Shown here piece after piece: positions 9,864-19,867 of a DNA stretch of 64,000 bases. This DNA comes from Mechercharimyces sp. CAU 1602. Lineage in GTDB: Bacteria; Bacillota; Bacilli; Thermoactinomycetales; JANTPT01. The notes under the pieces are model-generated. The model was given only the letters and a program-made list of their open reading frames with translations, had not been told where the DNA came from and did no database searches. The stretch is taken from contig NZ_JANTPT010000002.1 of the NCBI RefSeq assembly GCF_024753565.1, forward strand, positions 62,001 to 126,000. The letters are read 5' to 3'. The stretch's first letter is position 1. Every line of letters begins with the position of its first letter. A program made the translations under genes and the position numbers.

Positions 9864-11357
9864 ATGAACATCTTTTTCTCCACCTTTCTCGGTGGATTTG
9901 AGAGTGATTGTGGATTGGGGATTGCGGTCGATCGCAGTAATTTCTCCTACATTACAGGTAGTACCAATTCATCAGATTTCCCTATCACTAGTGGCGCCTT
10001 TCAAACCATCTATCCAGGTGGACAGTTTAGTATCTTTCTTAGCAAAATGAACCCAACAGGTACTTCTCTTGTCTACTCCACCTTCTTGGGGGGCAATATG
10101 AGTGATATTGCCAATAGCATCAGCATCGATCGCGAAGAAGCCGTCTACTTAACAGGTGTGACCGACTCCTCTAATTTTCCTGTTACTTCTGGCGCTTTTC
10201 AAACACGGGTAAATGACATCGATGCGTTTGTGACAAAGATCTCTCCCACGGGTGACTCGTTACTCTATTCTACCTTTCTTGGGGGAAGTAATTTTGATAG
10301 TGCTAATGGCATTGCCGTTGATACTGAGGGGTTTGCTTATCTTACGGGTTTTACTGCTTCGAACAACTTTCCTACTACCAGCGGTGCGCTGCAAACGGGC
10401 TTAAAGGGAAGCACTAGCGCTTTCGTCAGTAAATTAAATCCCACTGGCACTACCCTTAGTTACTCCACTTATCTTGGTGGTAATGGCATGGATAATGGGG
10501 AGTCTATTGTGCTCAATGATGCTGGTGAGGCGTTCCTCACTGGCTTTACCTCATCAACCGATTTCCCCATTACAACAAATGCCATCCAAACCCAATTTGC
10601 TGGTGGTTCAGAGGATGCCTTCATCAGTAAAATAAATGCCACCGCTACTTCACTCCTCTACTCCACCTATTTAGGAGGGCGTAGCAGTGACATCGGGGTT
10701 AGTATTACGATCGACTCCACAGGTGCCGCTTATGTGACGGGAGGAACAGGATCCTCCAACTTTCCCATCACATCGGGTGCCTTCCAAACCCAACTGGCTA
10801 CGATCATCAGTGGCCAAAATGCCTTTGTCAGCAAACTAAACCCCACTGGATCGCAACTCATCTATTCCACTTTTTTGGGTGGGAATCGCGTCGATCAAGG
10901 CAACGGAATTGTATTGGACTCATTTGGAAACGCATGGATCGCAGGAGATACCGAATCAACTAACTTTCCTGTAACTTCAGATGCCTTTCAGTTACGCTTG
11001 CTCGGTATTACAAGTGCCTTTTTCACTCAACTCAGTTTTGCGGGCACAGGTGTCCTCTACTCCACATACTATGGTGGATCGATCGTCGATCGATCCACTG
11101 CCGTCGCTATCGACCGGCAACAACGCATCTATGCTACCGGTGAAACTGACTCTAGCGACTTTCCTATCACTCCAGGAGCCTTTCAATCACAACTGCGCAC
11201 CAGTCGGACTTCTGGCGATGCGTTTGTCGTCAAGCTAGGTCCTGTCATTGCCACCGGAACGACGGGTCCGACGGGAGCAACAGGCCCTACTGGACCGCGT
11301 GGACCGCGGGGGGCGCGCGGTCCACGCGGACGAACATCCGCAGAAGAGACATCCTAA
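9864..11357 (+). CDS. SBBP beta-propeller protein with collagen-like tail (propeller-only form)
   Basis: The 497-residue protein starts at the base after the previous stop codon, with a GAGGAAGGGG Shine-Dalgarno inside the upstream gene. Like the first gene of the cluster it has no N-terminal domain: residue 4 is already in blade 1. Seven repeats follow, with Trp in blade 6 (NAWIAG), and then nine Gly-X-Y triplets ending in a short acidic tail. Coupling to the full-length gene upstream suggests that a long and a short form are made together, perhaps as partners in one assembly (inference). No terminator with a T-run was found directly after it on this strand. Confidence 0.88.
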   Translation: MNIFFSTFLGGFESDCGLGIAVDRSNFSYITGSTNSSDFPITSGAFQTIYPGGQFSIFLSKMNPTGTSLVYSTFLGGNMSDIANSISIDREEAVYLTGVTDSSNFPVTSGAFQTRVNDIDAFVTKISPTGDSLLYSTFLGGSNFDSANGIAVDTEGFAYLTGFTASNNFPTTSGALQTGLKGSTSAFVSKLNPTGTTLSYSTYLGGNGMDNGESIVLNDAGEAFLTGFTSSTDFPITTNAIQTQFAGGSEDAFISKINATATSLLYSTYLGGRSSDIGVSITIDSTGAAYVTGGTGSSNFPITSGAFQTQLATIISGQNAFVSKLNPTGSQLIYSTFLGGNRVDQGNGIVLDSFGNAWIAGDTESTNFPVTSDAFQLRLLGITSAFFTQLSFAGTGVLYSTYYGGSIVDRSTAVAIDRQQRIYATGETDSSDFPITPGAFQSQLRTSRTSGDAFVVKLGPVIATGTTGPTGATGPTGPRGPRGARGPRGRTSAEETS

Positions 11358-11380
11358 TATCGCTAGAAATCAACCTTATT

Positions 11381-11420
11381 TCAGCTGAAGCTGAGCCATC
11401 GAGGAATCAGGTAAAGTTGA
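11381..11420. repeat. Dispersed intergenic repeat, copy a
   Basis: The CTGAAGCTGA...GGAATCAGGTA segment resembles the copy at 37758-37790. Part of that copy also recurs at 29741-29756. All three copies lie next to SBBP-type genes. Confidence 0.45.
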
Positions 11421-11504
11421 GTTTTGGCTCTACCAAATAAGATTAGTCTGTTAGTCTGTTTATTATGTAAAAATGAGGATCTAAGCAGATTTTAAAAAGA
11501 AAAT

Positions 11505-11536
11505 GAAGGGCCATGGCGTTTTCGCCATGGCCCTTC
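11505..11536 (-). terminator. Terminator of the MMPL transporter gene
   Basis: A 14-bp perfect stem (11505-11518 with 11523-11536) has a 4-nt loop. Read on the minus strand it is followed by a T-rich tail. It may also stop plus-strand SBBP transcripts, though no T-run follows on that side. Confidence 0.75.
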
Positions 11537-11579
11537 TTCAACTACCTTACATCCTCTATTCATTCGTTTGTTGGCTTCG

Positions 11580-14500
11580 TTACACTTCTTCCTGAGCTAA
11601 CTCATCATCTTTTCTGCGTTCGTGCGAGAGCGGTCGATTAATCCGTTCCTGTATAGAGATCAATGCTGGCAAGAGCACTGGGAGGAAAAAGACCGCTAGC
11701 AATGCTAAGCCGACGATAACCACTGTTGCTATTTGTAACAGCGATAACACCCCTGATGGGTACAAGGCAGCAAAAGTACCACACAAGATCACCGCAGCTG
11801 AGATGACGACTGCACCAATATTTTTCGCAGCATTTACGATAGAAGCACTGGCGGATACTCCTTCGCTCTCTTTGTACCTCATCATCAGGAAGATACTGTA
11901 ATCCACTCCCAAGGCGACGATCATGATGAGGGAGAAGAATGGAATCGTCCACGATAATCCTGCGTAATCAGCGAAGAAGACAGTAAATGCCTGTTCACCA
12001 AATGCTAGGGCAATAAAGTAAGCCAGAGATAGCGAACCGAGAATATATACCGTATTCCAGAAAGAACGCAGGATCCACAATAACATGAGCGCAATTCCAC
12101 CAAACATAAAGAGTGCAGTTCGCGTGAGATCGCTTGTAGAAATATTGCTAAGATCGCGGTTCATTGAACTGGTGCCACCAACTCCATAGGTAGCATCCTC
12201 AAAAATCGTGCTCTTCGTTTTTGCATCTACAAGGTTCTGTACTTCACCAATGGTATCAATCGCCGCTTCAGAGTAAGGATCCTCTTCGAGAATGACACGC
12301 CACTCCATAATTTTACGGTCATCCGACATGTAGGCATCTAGTACCTCTTGAAATTCCTTATCCTCTTTTACATCTGCAGGGACGAAGAAACGCATGGTCG
12401 CTTCCGTACTAGCGAGCTGTGCTAGGAAATCTTGAGCATCTTCTAATCCGCCTGAGATCTCTGATAACCCTTCTGTACTCTTAGCAAGCCCTTCTTCCAA
12501 TTCATTTAACCCAGCGCTCAATTTGCGCTGACCATCGTTTACTTTACCCAATCCTTGTTCTGCCTGGTTGAGAGCACTAATTAACTGCTGTTGTCCACCT
12601 ATCCCCTGTTCAAGACCGGCGACAACCTGATTAACCCCTCCCTCCAACTCCTTCGCACCTTCTGCAAGTTGTGCTTGTGCTTGTTCGATTTTCTTTAACT
12701 CTTTATTAATCTCTGCCAATCCCGCAGTTGCTTCTTTATGCTTCTTATTTACTTCAGTCAGAGTAATCACTTGCACATTTAGCTTTTTAATGGAGTCGGC
12801 ACTTGATGTTATTTCAGATTGCAAATTCCTAAAGGCCGCGCTATTTGCCACATCTGGGTTTTCAGCTGCAATTTGACCCGTAGCTGTTTGTATACCCGCA
12901 AAGCGTGCATTTAGATCATTTCGCACCTGGTCTAATTCAGAAGCCGAACGGCGATACTGATTTTCTAGCTGGCTGTAACCCTTATACAGATCATCATAAC
13001 TTTTATTAATTTGAGCCATGCCTTTATTAAGTTCTGTAAGCCCTGCACTTAATTCGGCTGCTCCCGCTGCTAATTTTTTCGCATTAGCGGCTGCATTGGG
13101 ATCTGACTGTTGCTCTAACTGAGCACTCATCTGTTGCAGGCCAGCACGGATTTGTTCCGTTGCAGAAATTAATTGACCAACGCTGTCAAATCCACCTTCA
13201 CTTGCCTCTCCCAAGCCACTTTCGATTTGATCAAGCCCTTCTTGCGCTTCTCCTAAGCCCTCTTCCGTTTTACCTGTTTGCTCTTGCACATACAGGTCTT
13301 CAATCCGTTCTCCCTTAGGGCGAGTAGGAGAGTAAACATCTTTCACACCCTCTATATGTCGTAAAGCCCCAGTTATTTCATCAATCAAGGCAAGCGCCTC
13401 ATCTGATTCGAGCGAATCATCCGATTTAAGCACAATACTGGTCGGCATAGATTCACCCGGGCCAAAGTTATCAGAGACCTTATTAAAACCTTTAACGGAG
13501 TTGTATTCGCTCCCTACCTCATCCAGGTTGTTGTAGGATAGCGATCCATCATAGAAAAATAAGATTGGGGAGCTGAGTAGGACGACAATAATGATTGCAA
13601 TAATGGGCCGTTTCACAGACTTCGCCGACATCCCACCCCAAATACGACTCTGTTTGTGTCCACCATCTGTTTTGGACGGCCAAAACATCTTGGGGCCAAG
13701 AATGACGAAGAAAAATGGAAGTACCGTAAACAGTACAGCCAATAACGTAAATACACCAATAGCTACAGCTGCTCCTGCTTTATAGATAGAAAACTGCGCA
13801 AAATATAAACCACTAAAACCGATCATAACAGCAAGTCCGCTATATAATACGGTCTTCCCAGCTGTACGATACGTCTCTAGTACCGCCCGGGTGGTGGAAC
13901 GATGTTGACCCATCTCTTCTTTAAAACGAGAGAACAGCAATATATTATAATCCGTCCCAATCCCAAACAAAACAAGCACCAGGAAGACTTGCGTAAAGTT
14001 GGCGAACGGAAAATCAATGTTTTCAACGAGGTTAGCGATGATCGATAGTGAGACCAAGTACGAAATCCCTACCGTTAACAAGGAGATCAATGGCGTAATC
14101 GGAGAGCGAAAAATAATAATTAGCACGATAATGATAAAGATTACCGTAAATATCTCCGTTTTCTTTACCCCTTCCAGTGTCGTCTCCGCCATATCCTCCG
14201 TAATTAATTCCGGACCAGTCAAATAATGCGTCACATCTACATCAGACAGAGCATTCTCTACATCTGCTCGTGCCTCAGCAACACTGCGATCCCCTTTCCC
14301 AACTTTTAAAGAGGCGAGAACGGTAGACCCGTTTTCAGAGATCAGCTGATCTTTTAATTCTTCATTGTCCATATGAGTCAGCATATCCGTTATACCGAGC
14401 TCACTTCTTTCACGCTCCAGTTTGGAAAGACCCTCTTCGATATCTCCTAACTGCGATTGCGATAATTTATCATCAGCATTAAAAACCACCATAAAGGTGA

Positions 14501-14699
14501 GGTCCTTACCTTCAGTAGACCCTTCATTCATCTCTTTTTGTAAATCAGCAGCTACCTGCGAAGAGTATTCCGCCGGGATCTCTGGATCCCCCTTCTCCTT
14601 TACTAATTGCTCTAAGTTAGGCATCAAAAATAGAGCTGCCGCCGTTATCACGATCCATGCGACGAACAGAATCACTCGTATCTTTAAGATTTTTTGCAT
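11580..14699 (-). CDS. MMPL/RND-family transporter with long coiled-coil extracellular domain
   Basis: The 1039-residue membrane protein has the usual RND duplication: one N-terminal helix, an ectodomain, five helices (about 175-350), a second ectodomain, then a C-terminal helix bundle (about 835-1010). Each half carries the family signature (GTDYNILLFSRFKEE in the first, GVDYSIFLMMRYKE in the second). The second ectodomain (about 390-800) is rich in heptad-like Ala/Leu/Glu/Gln repeats and predicted coiled coil, as in YdfJ/YhgE-like Firmicute proteins. Relatives export lipids, surfactants or toxic amphiphiles; the substrate here is unknown. A histidine kinase/regulator pair lies 102 bp upstream on the same strand and probably controls it. 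Confidence 0.88.
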   Translation of the reverse strand: MQKILKIRVILFVAWIVITAAALFLMPNLEQLVKEKGDPEIPAEYSSQVAADLQKEMNEGSTEGKDLTFMVVFNADDKLSQSQLGDIEEGLSKLERERSELGITDMLTHMDNEELKDQLISENGSTVLASLKVGKGDRSVAEARADVENALSDVDVTHYLTGPELITEDMAETTLEGVKKTEIFTVIFIIIVLIIIFRSPITPLISLLTVGISYLVSLSIIANLVENIDFPFANFTQVFLVLVLFGIGTDYNILLFSRFKEEMGQHRSTTRAVLETYRTAGKTVLYSGLAVMIGFSGLYFAQFSIYKAGAAVAIGVFTLLAVLFTVLPFFFVILGPKMFWPSKTDGGHKQSRIWGGMSAKSVKRPIIAIIIVVLLSSPILFFYDGSLSYNNLDEVGSEYNSVKGFNKVSDNFGPGESMPTSIVLKSDDSLESDEALALIDEITGALRHIEGVKDVYSPTRPKGERIEDLYVQEQTGKTEEGLGEAQEGLDQIESGLGEASEGGFDSVGQLISATEQIRAGLQQMSAQLEQQSDPNAAANAKKLAAGAAELSAGLTELNKGMAQINKSYDDLYKGYSQLENQYRRSASELDQVRNDLNARFAGIQTATGQIAAENPDVANSAAFRNLQSEITSSADSIKKLNVQVITLTEVNKKHKEATAGLAEINKELKKIEQAQAQLAEGAKELEGGVNQVVAGLEQGIGGQQQLISALNQAEQGLGKVNDGQRKLSAGLNELEEGLAKSTEGLSEISGGLEDAQDFLAQLASTEATMRFFVPADVKEDKEFQEVLDAYMSDDRKIMEWRVILEEDPYSEAAIDTIGEVQNLVDAKTKSTIFEDATYGVGGTSSMNRDLSNISTSDLTRTALFMFGGIALMLLWILRSFWNTVYILGSLSLAYFIALAFGEQAFTVFFADYAGLSWTIPFFSLIMIVALGVDYSIFLMMRYKESEGVSASASIVNAAKNIGAVVISAAVILCGTFAALYPSGVLSLLQIATVVIVGLALLAVFFLPVLLPALISIQERINRPLSHERRKDDELAQEEV

Positions 14700-14801
14700 G
14701 GTATTACACCGCCTCCATTATCAACTTACCCATACTTATCATAACCAATAAACCTAAAATAAAAGTGAACCAAACCTAAAAAAAAATAAAGATGAAATCA
14801 T

Positions 14802-16151
14802 TCACTTATCCTCATGTATCTCCTTCTTCTCAATCGGAAGAGTAAAAGTAATGCCCAAGCCACCACCACTTGCGGTATAAGCCCGAATCTGCCCCCCATG
14901 CTGTTCCACAATCGCACGACTAGAAGCAAGCCCCAATCCTGTGCCTCCTGTTTCCCGTTGGCGTGATTGATCTACGGTGAAGAACATCTGAAATAATTGT
15001 GATTGATCATTCTCAGGTACCCCTACTCCATCATCTTCAATACGGATCCGTATACCATTTTTCTCAACACATCCACTAATAAAGATTGTAAGATGTTCCC
15101 GTTGCCCATATCGAACTGCATTACTAAAGATATTTGCAAACACGCGTTGCAACATCGCTTCATTCATCTGCACTCTCACCTGCTCTGGCAGCTGACACTC
15201 CCATATCAATTCATGACCCAACCCCGATAATTCAACTTCATATTCACGAATAAGTGCAGAAAAAAAAGGGTGAAATAAAGAAGATTTCATCGACATTTGC
15301 TGCAGGGTTGCTTCATCTTTCGCATAGGCAGAAAACTCATCCACCAAATCCGTAATGGCATAAGATTTACGCCCGATGAGACGAATATATTCTTCTTTCT
15401 TCTCATCAGTCATATCAGGATGTGCTAAAATCAGCTCGATAAACCCATTAATCGTCGTAAGCGGGGTCTTCAAATCATGCGCAATCGCCGCAATCATATC
15501 CACTTGTTCACGATGCGAGCGAACTAGCCGTTCTTCCATTTTACTAAACTGGCGGTACAAGCTCCCGATCTCATCACAACGCGTTGTTACTAAAGGTTCT
15601 CTATGATGACGCAAGTTAAAATGATCAAGACGACGATTAAGCCGCGTTAACGGATAAGTAATCATGCCATGAAACACAAAGGTAAGCATAATAAAATCAA
15701 TTACGAGTATAAATACCAACACCATCATGGTAACGGCAATCGCTCTCGGGTCATCCATCATCAACTTGCGATTAACAGTGAGTACACCTACCAACTTCTC
15801 TTCATTATTCCACACAGGATATGTACGGGGCCCCATATAACGTCCCCCTTCTTGCAAATGATTCGCCTTATATACAACTTGTTGCGATTGCGGTTCATAT
15901 AACGCTAAGGCAATCTGATGCTCGCTCGCTTTCGCTTCCATAAAACGGGCGATATCTTCCTCTCCCTTTGCGGATAAACTCCCTATATCCGCTGCGATAG
16001 CTCTTTCTTGGGGCTCTAGTTCGCCCATCTGTTTATTGGCTCTTTCCATCACCCCATCGATCACAACCAAATGAACGAATAGAAACAGCAACAAAAAGAT
16101 CGTAAGAGACATCGACAAAAATATTAAAGGGATCTTCACTTTTAGCTTCAT
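14802..16151 (-). CDS. HAMP-domain sensor histidine kinase
   Basis: The start at 16151 forms an ATGA overlap with the response regulator and follows a GGGGGA site; the longer reading frame is rejected. The 449-residue protein has TM1 at about 8-28, an extracytoplasmic sensor region, TM2 near 140-162, a HAMP segment and the dimerisation box AHDLKTPLTTINGF with the phospho-accepting His. N-box (NIFSNAVRYG), G1 (EDDGVGVPE) and G2 (GGTGLGLAS) ATP-binding motifs follow. It should phosphorylate the overlapping OmpR-type regulator. The stimulus is unknown. The MMPL transporter just downstream suggests an envelope-stress or antimicrobial response (inference). Confidence 0.9.
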   Translation of the reverse strand: MKLKVKIPLIFLSMSLTIFLLLFLFVHLVVIDGVMERANKQMGELEPQERAIAADIGSLSAKGEEDIARFMEAKASEHQIALALYEPQSQQVVYKANHLQEGGRYMGPRTYPVWNNEEKLVGVLTVNRKLMMDDPRAIAVTMMVLVFILVIDFIMLTFVFHGMITYPLTRLNRRLDHFNLRHHREPLVTTRCDEIGSLYRQFSKMEERLVRSHREQVDMIAAIAHDLKTPLTTINGFIELILAHPDMTDEKKEEYIRLIGRKSYAITDLVDEFSAYAKDEATLQQMSMKSSLFHPFFSALIREYEVELSGLGHELIWECQLPEQVRVQMNEAMLQRVFANIFSNAVRYGQREHLTIFISGCVEKNGIRIRIEDDGVGVPENDQSQLFQMFFTVDQSRQRETGGTGLGLASSRAIVEQHGGQIRAYTASGGGLGITFTLPIEKKEIHEDK

Positions 16152-16864
16152 AAGTGTCCCCCATCGTCTATAAACTTGTATCCGACACCCCACACCGTCT
16201 TAATATAATTTTGTTTATTACCTAACTTCTTACGTAGATTTTTTATATGAACGGTTACGGTATGGACATCCCCCAACTCGTCACCCCATACATTTGCATA
16301 CACCTGTTCCCTCGTCAGTACTTGATTGGCATGGCGAACAAGATAGTGTAGGATTTGAAACTCTTTAGTAGACAAATCCAATTTTTCTCCATCGAGAAAC
16401 GCTTCATATGTATGTTCACTAATGACCAGCCGGGAAACACGTAATAAATTCCCCCCCACTTGCCCCTGATGCTGATAGATATGATGCCTCATCCGATCAG
16501 ATTTGCGGAAATGCGCCTTTACTCGTGCGGCTAACTCTTGTACACTAAACGGTTTCGTCATATAATCATCTGCACCAATTTCCAGCCCTATCACTTTATC
16601 CATCTCGCGATCACGTGCACTTAAGAGCAGAATAGGGATACTCTTCTCCGCCCGCACCCGCCGACACACCTCTAACCCATCGATTCCAGGCATCATAATA
16701 TCTAAAATTAAGAATGAAATCTCTGGATGTTGTCTCAATTTCTCCAATGTCTCTTGTCCCGAATACGCCGCAATCACTGTAAATTGTTCATACTGTAACG
16801 TCTCTGTAATAAGCCGTACAATATCTTTATCATCATCTACCACTAGTACTGTTCTTTGATTCAT
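16148..16864 (-). CDS. OmpR/PhoB-family response regulator
   Basis: The start at 16864 is preceded by GGAGG with a 7-nt spacer, giving 238 residues. The receiver domain shows the acidic pocket VVDDDKD, the phospho-acceptor Asp in LILDIMMPG and the conserved Lys in TKPFSVQEL. The C-terminal winged helix ends with VHIKNLRKKLG and VWGVGYKF, typical of OmpR-type DNA-binding domains. It is translationally coupled to the histidine kinase and likely activates or represses the MMPL transporter gene. Confidence 0.92.
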   Translation of the reverse strand: MNQRTVLVVDDDKDIVRLITETLQYEQFTVIAAYSGQETLEKLRQHPEISFLILDIMMPGIDGLEVCRRVRAEKSIPILLLSARDREMDKVIGLEIGADDYMTKPFSVQELAARVKAHFRKSDRMRHHIYQHQGQVGGNLLRVSRLVISEHTYEAFLDGEKLDLSTKEFQILHYLVRHANQVLTREQVYANVWGDELGDVHTVTVHIKNLRKKLGNKQNYIKTVWGVGYKFIDDGGHL

Positions 16865-17113
16865 CCTTCTTCCTCCTTCCAATCGACTGCCCTCATATTT
16901 GCTCCTTCTTTTTGCTACAGATCACTCACTTCTTATTATCCACCGCTCACTCGGAAGTACTCGATAATTGTTATATTTCAACTGATTATATCGCATGTCC
17001 TGGTATTGAGAAAGCCATCGGTACCAGGGGAAGATTCCTTCTTCACCCCACTCGCTTCAAAGAATGGATTGCCTTACAAGCTCGATTTCTGGTTTTTTTA
17101 ACGCTATTATCAC

Positions 17114-17142
17114 TTGAATTTACAGAAAATATGAATTATAAT
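17114..17142 (+). promoter_or_regulatory. Sigma-A-type promoter P1 of the M14 carboxypeptidase
   Basis: TTGAAT (17114-17119) and TATAAT (17137-17142) are 17 nt apart, about 100 bp before the TTG start. The divergent gap 16865-17245 is otherwise AT-rich, and I saw no other gene in it. Confidence 0.6.
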
Positions 17143-17152
17143 AAATCTAGTT

Positions 17153-17181
17153 TTCAAAAATATTTTAATAGTGTTTATAAT
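17153..17181 (+). promoter_or_regulatory. Second possible sigma-A promoter P2 of the M14 carboxypeptidase
   Basis: TTCAAA (17153-17158) and TATAAT (17176-17181) are also 17 nt apart. It lies 39 bp downstream of P1, so the two could act in tandem. Confidence 0.45.
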
Positions 17182-17245
17182 ATGACCACTATAAGATCCC
17201 TACTACTTCTTTGTAGCTCAAAACCAGATCTAGGAGGCGGAAAGC

Positions 17246-19096
17246 TTGCGTAAAATTAGAGGGTTGATTGCGATGATGCTCCTTTTATCACTCCTTGGCC
17301 TACCCTTATTCAGCAGTAATTTGCTAGCTGAAAATACCACCACAGCAACAACAGAAGTAAAAGAGGCACCCGATGAGCGAAAGATATATCGCATAGAAGG
17401 AGTAAGCACACGTGAACAGCGAACGGAAATCATTCGAACAGGTGCTTCCATTGAAGAAGTGGGCAAAGATTATGTGATCGTCATTGCCCAACCAACCGAA
17501 ATAAAAGCATTGAAAGCATCAAAATTCTCTGTCAAAGAACTGCAGAGCACGATGGACTTCCCTCCCTCCGATTCTGGGTTCCATAACTATGAAGAAATGG
17601 TGAGCGAGATTGAAGATGCCGCTCGTGACCACGGTAACATCGTTGAGAAATTTAGCATCGGACAATCGTACGAAGGGCGCGAATTGTGGATGGTAAAAAT
17701 CAGCGACAACCCAGGTCAGGATGAAGATGAGCCTGAGTTATTGTACACCGGTATGCATCATGCCCGTGAGCACCTCACCGTAGAGATGACCCTCTACTTA
17801 CTAGATCTTTATACCAACAACTATGGCTCCGATTCGCAGATTACCGATTTGGTCAACTCTCGCGAAATTTACATCCTATTTGCGCTCAACCCCGATGGAG
17901 CTGAATACGATGTCAGAGATGGTAACTACAAGTATTGGCGTAAGAACCGTCAACCTAATTCCGGCTCTTCTTATGTCGGAACTGACCTTAATCGCAATTA
18001 CAGCTATAAATGGGGTTGCTGTGGAGGATCCAGCGGAAGTCCCTCCAGCGACACCTATCGTGGATCTAGTCCCTTCTCTGCCCCAGAGACAGCTGCTTTA
18101 CGCGATTTCGTTCAGTCCCGTGAGATCGACGGAGAACAACAGATCAAGTCGCTTATCTCTTTTCACACCTACAGTGAGCTCATTCTTTATCCCTATGGTT
18201 ACACATACGATGAATTGCCAAGCGATATGAATCCGGACGACTATGCTGTTTTTGAAGAAATGGCAAACTCGATGGCAGATACCAACGGCTATACACCGCA
18301 ACAAAGTAGTGACCTCTACGTAACAGATGGTGAGATGACCGACTGGGCATACGGTGAGCATGGCATCTTTGCCTTCACTTTTGAAATGTACCCCACATCA
18401 AGATTCCCAGGCTTTTATCCTGATGACGAAGTGATCGCAGAAGAAACGGCACGCAACCGTGAAGCCGTTCTCTACTTCACAGAACAAGCAGATTGTCCAT
18501 ACCGTACCATCGGTAAGGAAGGGCAATACTGTGGAGATGATGGTGGCGGAGATAACGAAACCGTCTTCGCTGATGACTTTGAGTCAAATAAGGGCTGGAC
18601 CCCTAACCCAGATGGAGATGATACTGCCACTACAGGCAAGTGGGAGCGTGCCAATCCCGAATCGACCAGCTATCGAGGTGCAAAACAGCTCGGCACCACC
18701 AAAAGCGGAAATTATGATTTGGTTACTGGAGCTTCAGCTGGTTCCTCTGTAGGAAGCAATGATATCGATGGGGGCGAAACATCCATCCTTTCCCCAGAGA
18801 TATCCTTGCCAACAGACGGAACACTCAGCCTCTCCTTCGCTTACTATTTTAGTTATTACAGCAATGCCTCCAGCGACGATTACTTCCGTATCAAGCTGAT
18901 TGATGGCAACAATCAGACGACCCTCTTCGAAGAACGAGGTGCGTCTTCTAATCGAGATGCCTCCTGGTCTACTCGCGACTTAGATCTATCCGCCTACGCT
19001 GGAAAAACCATTCGACTTCAGATTGAAGCTGCCGATGCCGGTAGCGCCAGTCTCGTAGAGGCTGGATTTGATGATCTGCTCATCGAAAAAAGATAA
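17246..19096 (+). CDS. Secreted M14-family zinc carboxypeptidase
   Basis: A TTG start follows GGAGG with an 8-nt spacer. The 616-residue precursor has a Sec signal peptide (KIRG, hydrophobic core to about residue 28), a short propeptide-like region (about 45-105) and an M14 peptidase domain (about 110-420). Zinc ligands are His172 and Glu175 (HAREH) and His307 (SFHTYSE). Arg250 in TDLNRNY and the catalytic Glu380 (FTFEMYP) complete the active site. The C-terminal region from about 440 is a jelly-roll/MAM-like module, as seen at the end of some secreted peptidases including immune inhibitor A. It would trim C-terminal residues of peptides outside the cell. Confidence 0.92.
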   Translation: MRKIRGLIAMMLLLSLLGLPLFSSNLLAENTTTATTEVKEAPDERKIYRIEGVSTREQRTEIIRTGASIEEVGKDYVIVIAQPTEIKALKASKFSVKELQSTMDFPPSDSGFHNYEEMVSEIEDAARDHGNIVEKFSIGQSYEGRELWMVKISDNPGQDEDEPELLYTGMHHAREHLTVEMTLYLLDLYTNNYGSDSQITDLVNSREIYILFALNPDGAEYDVRDGNYKYWRKNRQPNSGSSYVGTDLNRNYSYKWGCCGGSSGSPSSDTYRGSSPFSAPETAALRDFVQSREIDGEQQIKSLISFHTYSELILYPYGYTYDELPSDMNPDDYAVFEEMANSMADTNGYTPQQSSDLYVTDGEMTDWAYGEHGIFAFTFEMYPTSRFPGFYPDDEVIAEETARNREAVLYFTEQADCPYRTIGKEGQYCGDDGGGDNETVFADDFESNKGWTPNPDGDDTATTGKWERANPESTSYRGAKQLGTTKSGNYDLVTGASAGSSVGSNDIDGGETSILSPEISLPTDGTLSLSFAYYFSYYSNASSDDYFRIKLIDGNNQTTLFEERGASSNRDASWSTRDLDLSAYAGKTIRLQIEAADAGSASLVEAGFDDLLIEKR

Positions 19097-19121
19097 ATTT
19101 CTTATCAAACAATAACAACAA

Positions 19122-19160
19122 AGCCGCCCTTCGCTTTCTTGAAGAAAGCGAAGGGCGGCT
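19122..19160. terminator. Bidirectional terminator between convergent genes
   Basis: A 19-bp perfect inverted repeat (19122-19140 with 19142-19160) lies between the carboxypeptidase and speD. T-rich sequence follows on the plus strand. Confidence 0.85.
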
Positions 19161-19180
19161 CTTTCTATTACCCTGTACAT

Positions 19181-19594
19181 TTATGCTAATTCAACCATAC
19201 GGTTTGTCTGGTGTTCCAAATCTGGTTGGACCATCTTGATCGGACCCTGACCACGTTGCATACTCTTGTGAAAAACTTGCTGTGGATTCAGCATATCAAC
19301 CATGTATTGAATCGCAATAGCTGGATCCACCTCCGTACCACAGGTGTAGCAATCCAATGCCGCAAATCCGCGCTCCGGATAAGTGTGGATGGAGATATGA
19401 CTCTCCGACAACAGGAGCAAAACCGTTGCTCCTTGAGGATCAAATTGCTTCGATTGAGCAGACATCACTGTCGCTCCACACTTGTTAGCCGCCACTCTCA
19501 TATGCTGCTCTAATAGCGAGGCATCGTTGAGCAGATCAAAGTCGACGCCCCATGCATCCAGGGCCACATGCCGTCCGAAAGTGGAAAATTCCAT
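19181..19594 (-). CDS. speD: S-adenosylmethionine decarboxylase proenzyme
   Basis: The enzyme decarboxylates SAM to supply aminopropyl groups for spermidine synthesis. The start at 19594 gives 137 residues beginning MEFSTFGRH, matching the short bacterial SpeH type; the longer frame adds an unrelated leader. The self-cleavage site is visible between Glu64 and Ser65 (SESHISIH), which generates the pyruvoyl cofactor. His70 and Cys85 (CYTCG) are in place for catalysis. An AAGGGGG site lies upstream. The 19595-19867 upstream gap shows a small hairpin but no promoter I can defend. Confidence 0.93.
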   Translation of the reverse strand: MEFSTFGRHVALDAWGVDFDLLNDASLLEQHMRVAANKCGATVMSAQSKQFDPQGATVLLLLSESHISIHTYPERGFAALDCYTCGTEVDPAIAIQYMVDMLNPQQVFHKSMQRGQGPIKMVQPDLEHQTNRMVELA

Positions 19595-19867
19595 AGCTTT
19601 CGGCCCCCTTCCTAGGAAATATTTGGAGTGAGCCAATATTCCTCTAGAATCTGCTCGTTCACCACGGGGGAAGGTTAGTCCGGTGAGGTCCCAACCCTTT
19701 AAGTGAATCTTGGATCCTTTATGTTGAAGAATAGCAGAAAGTACTGCATATCTTCTTACCCAGTATGATTGGATAGTAGATCAAATTAATACAAAAGCTC
19801 ACGCACTCCAACTTATCATATTTGATCCAGAAGATCAACTGTAATATAAAAGAAAGAGCGCTTCTAA

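Noticed and set aside
4116-11357. Tandem repeats that might be taken for a CRISPR array or satellite
   Set aside because: The repeats are about 155-190 bp, in frame, degenerate in third positions, and encode propeller blades.
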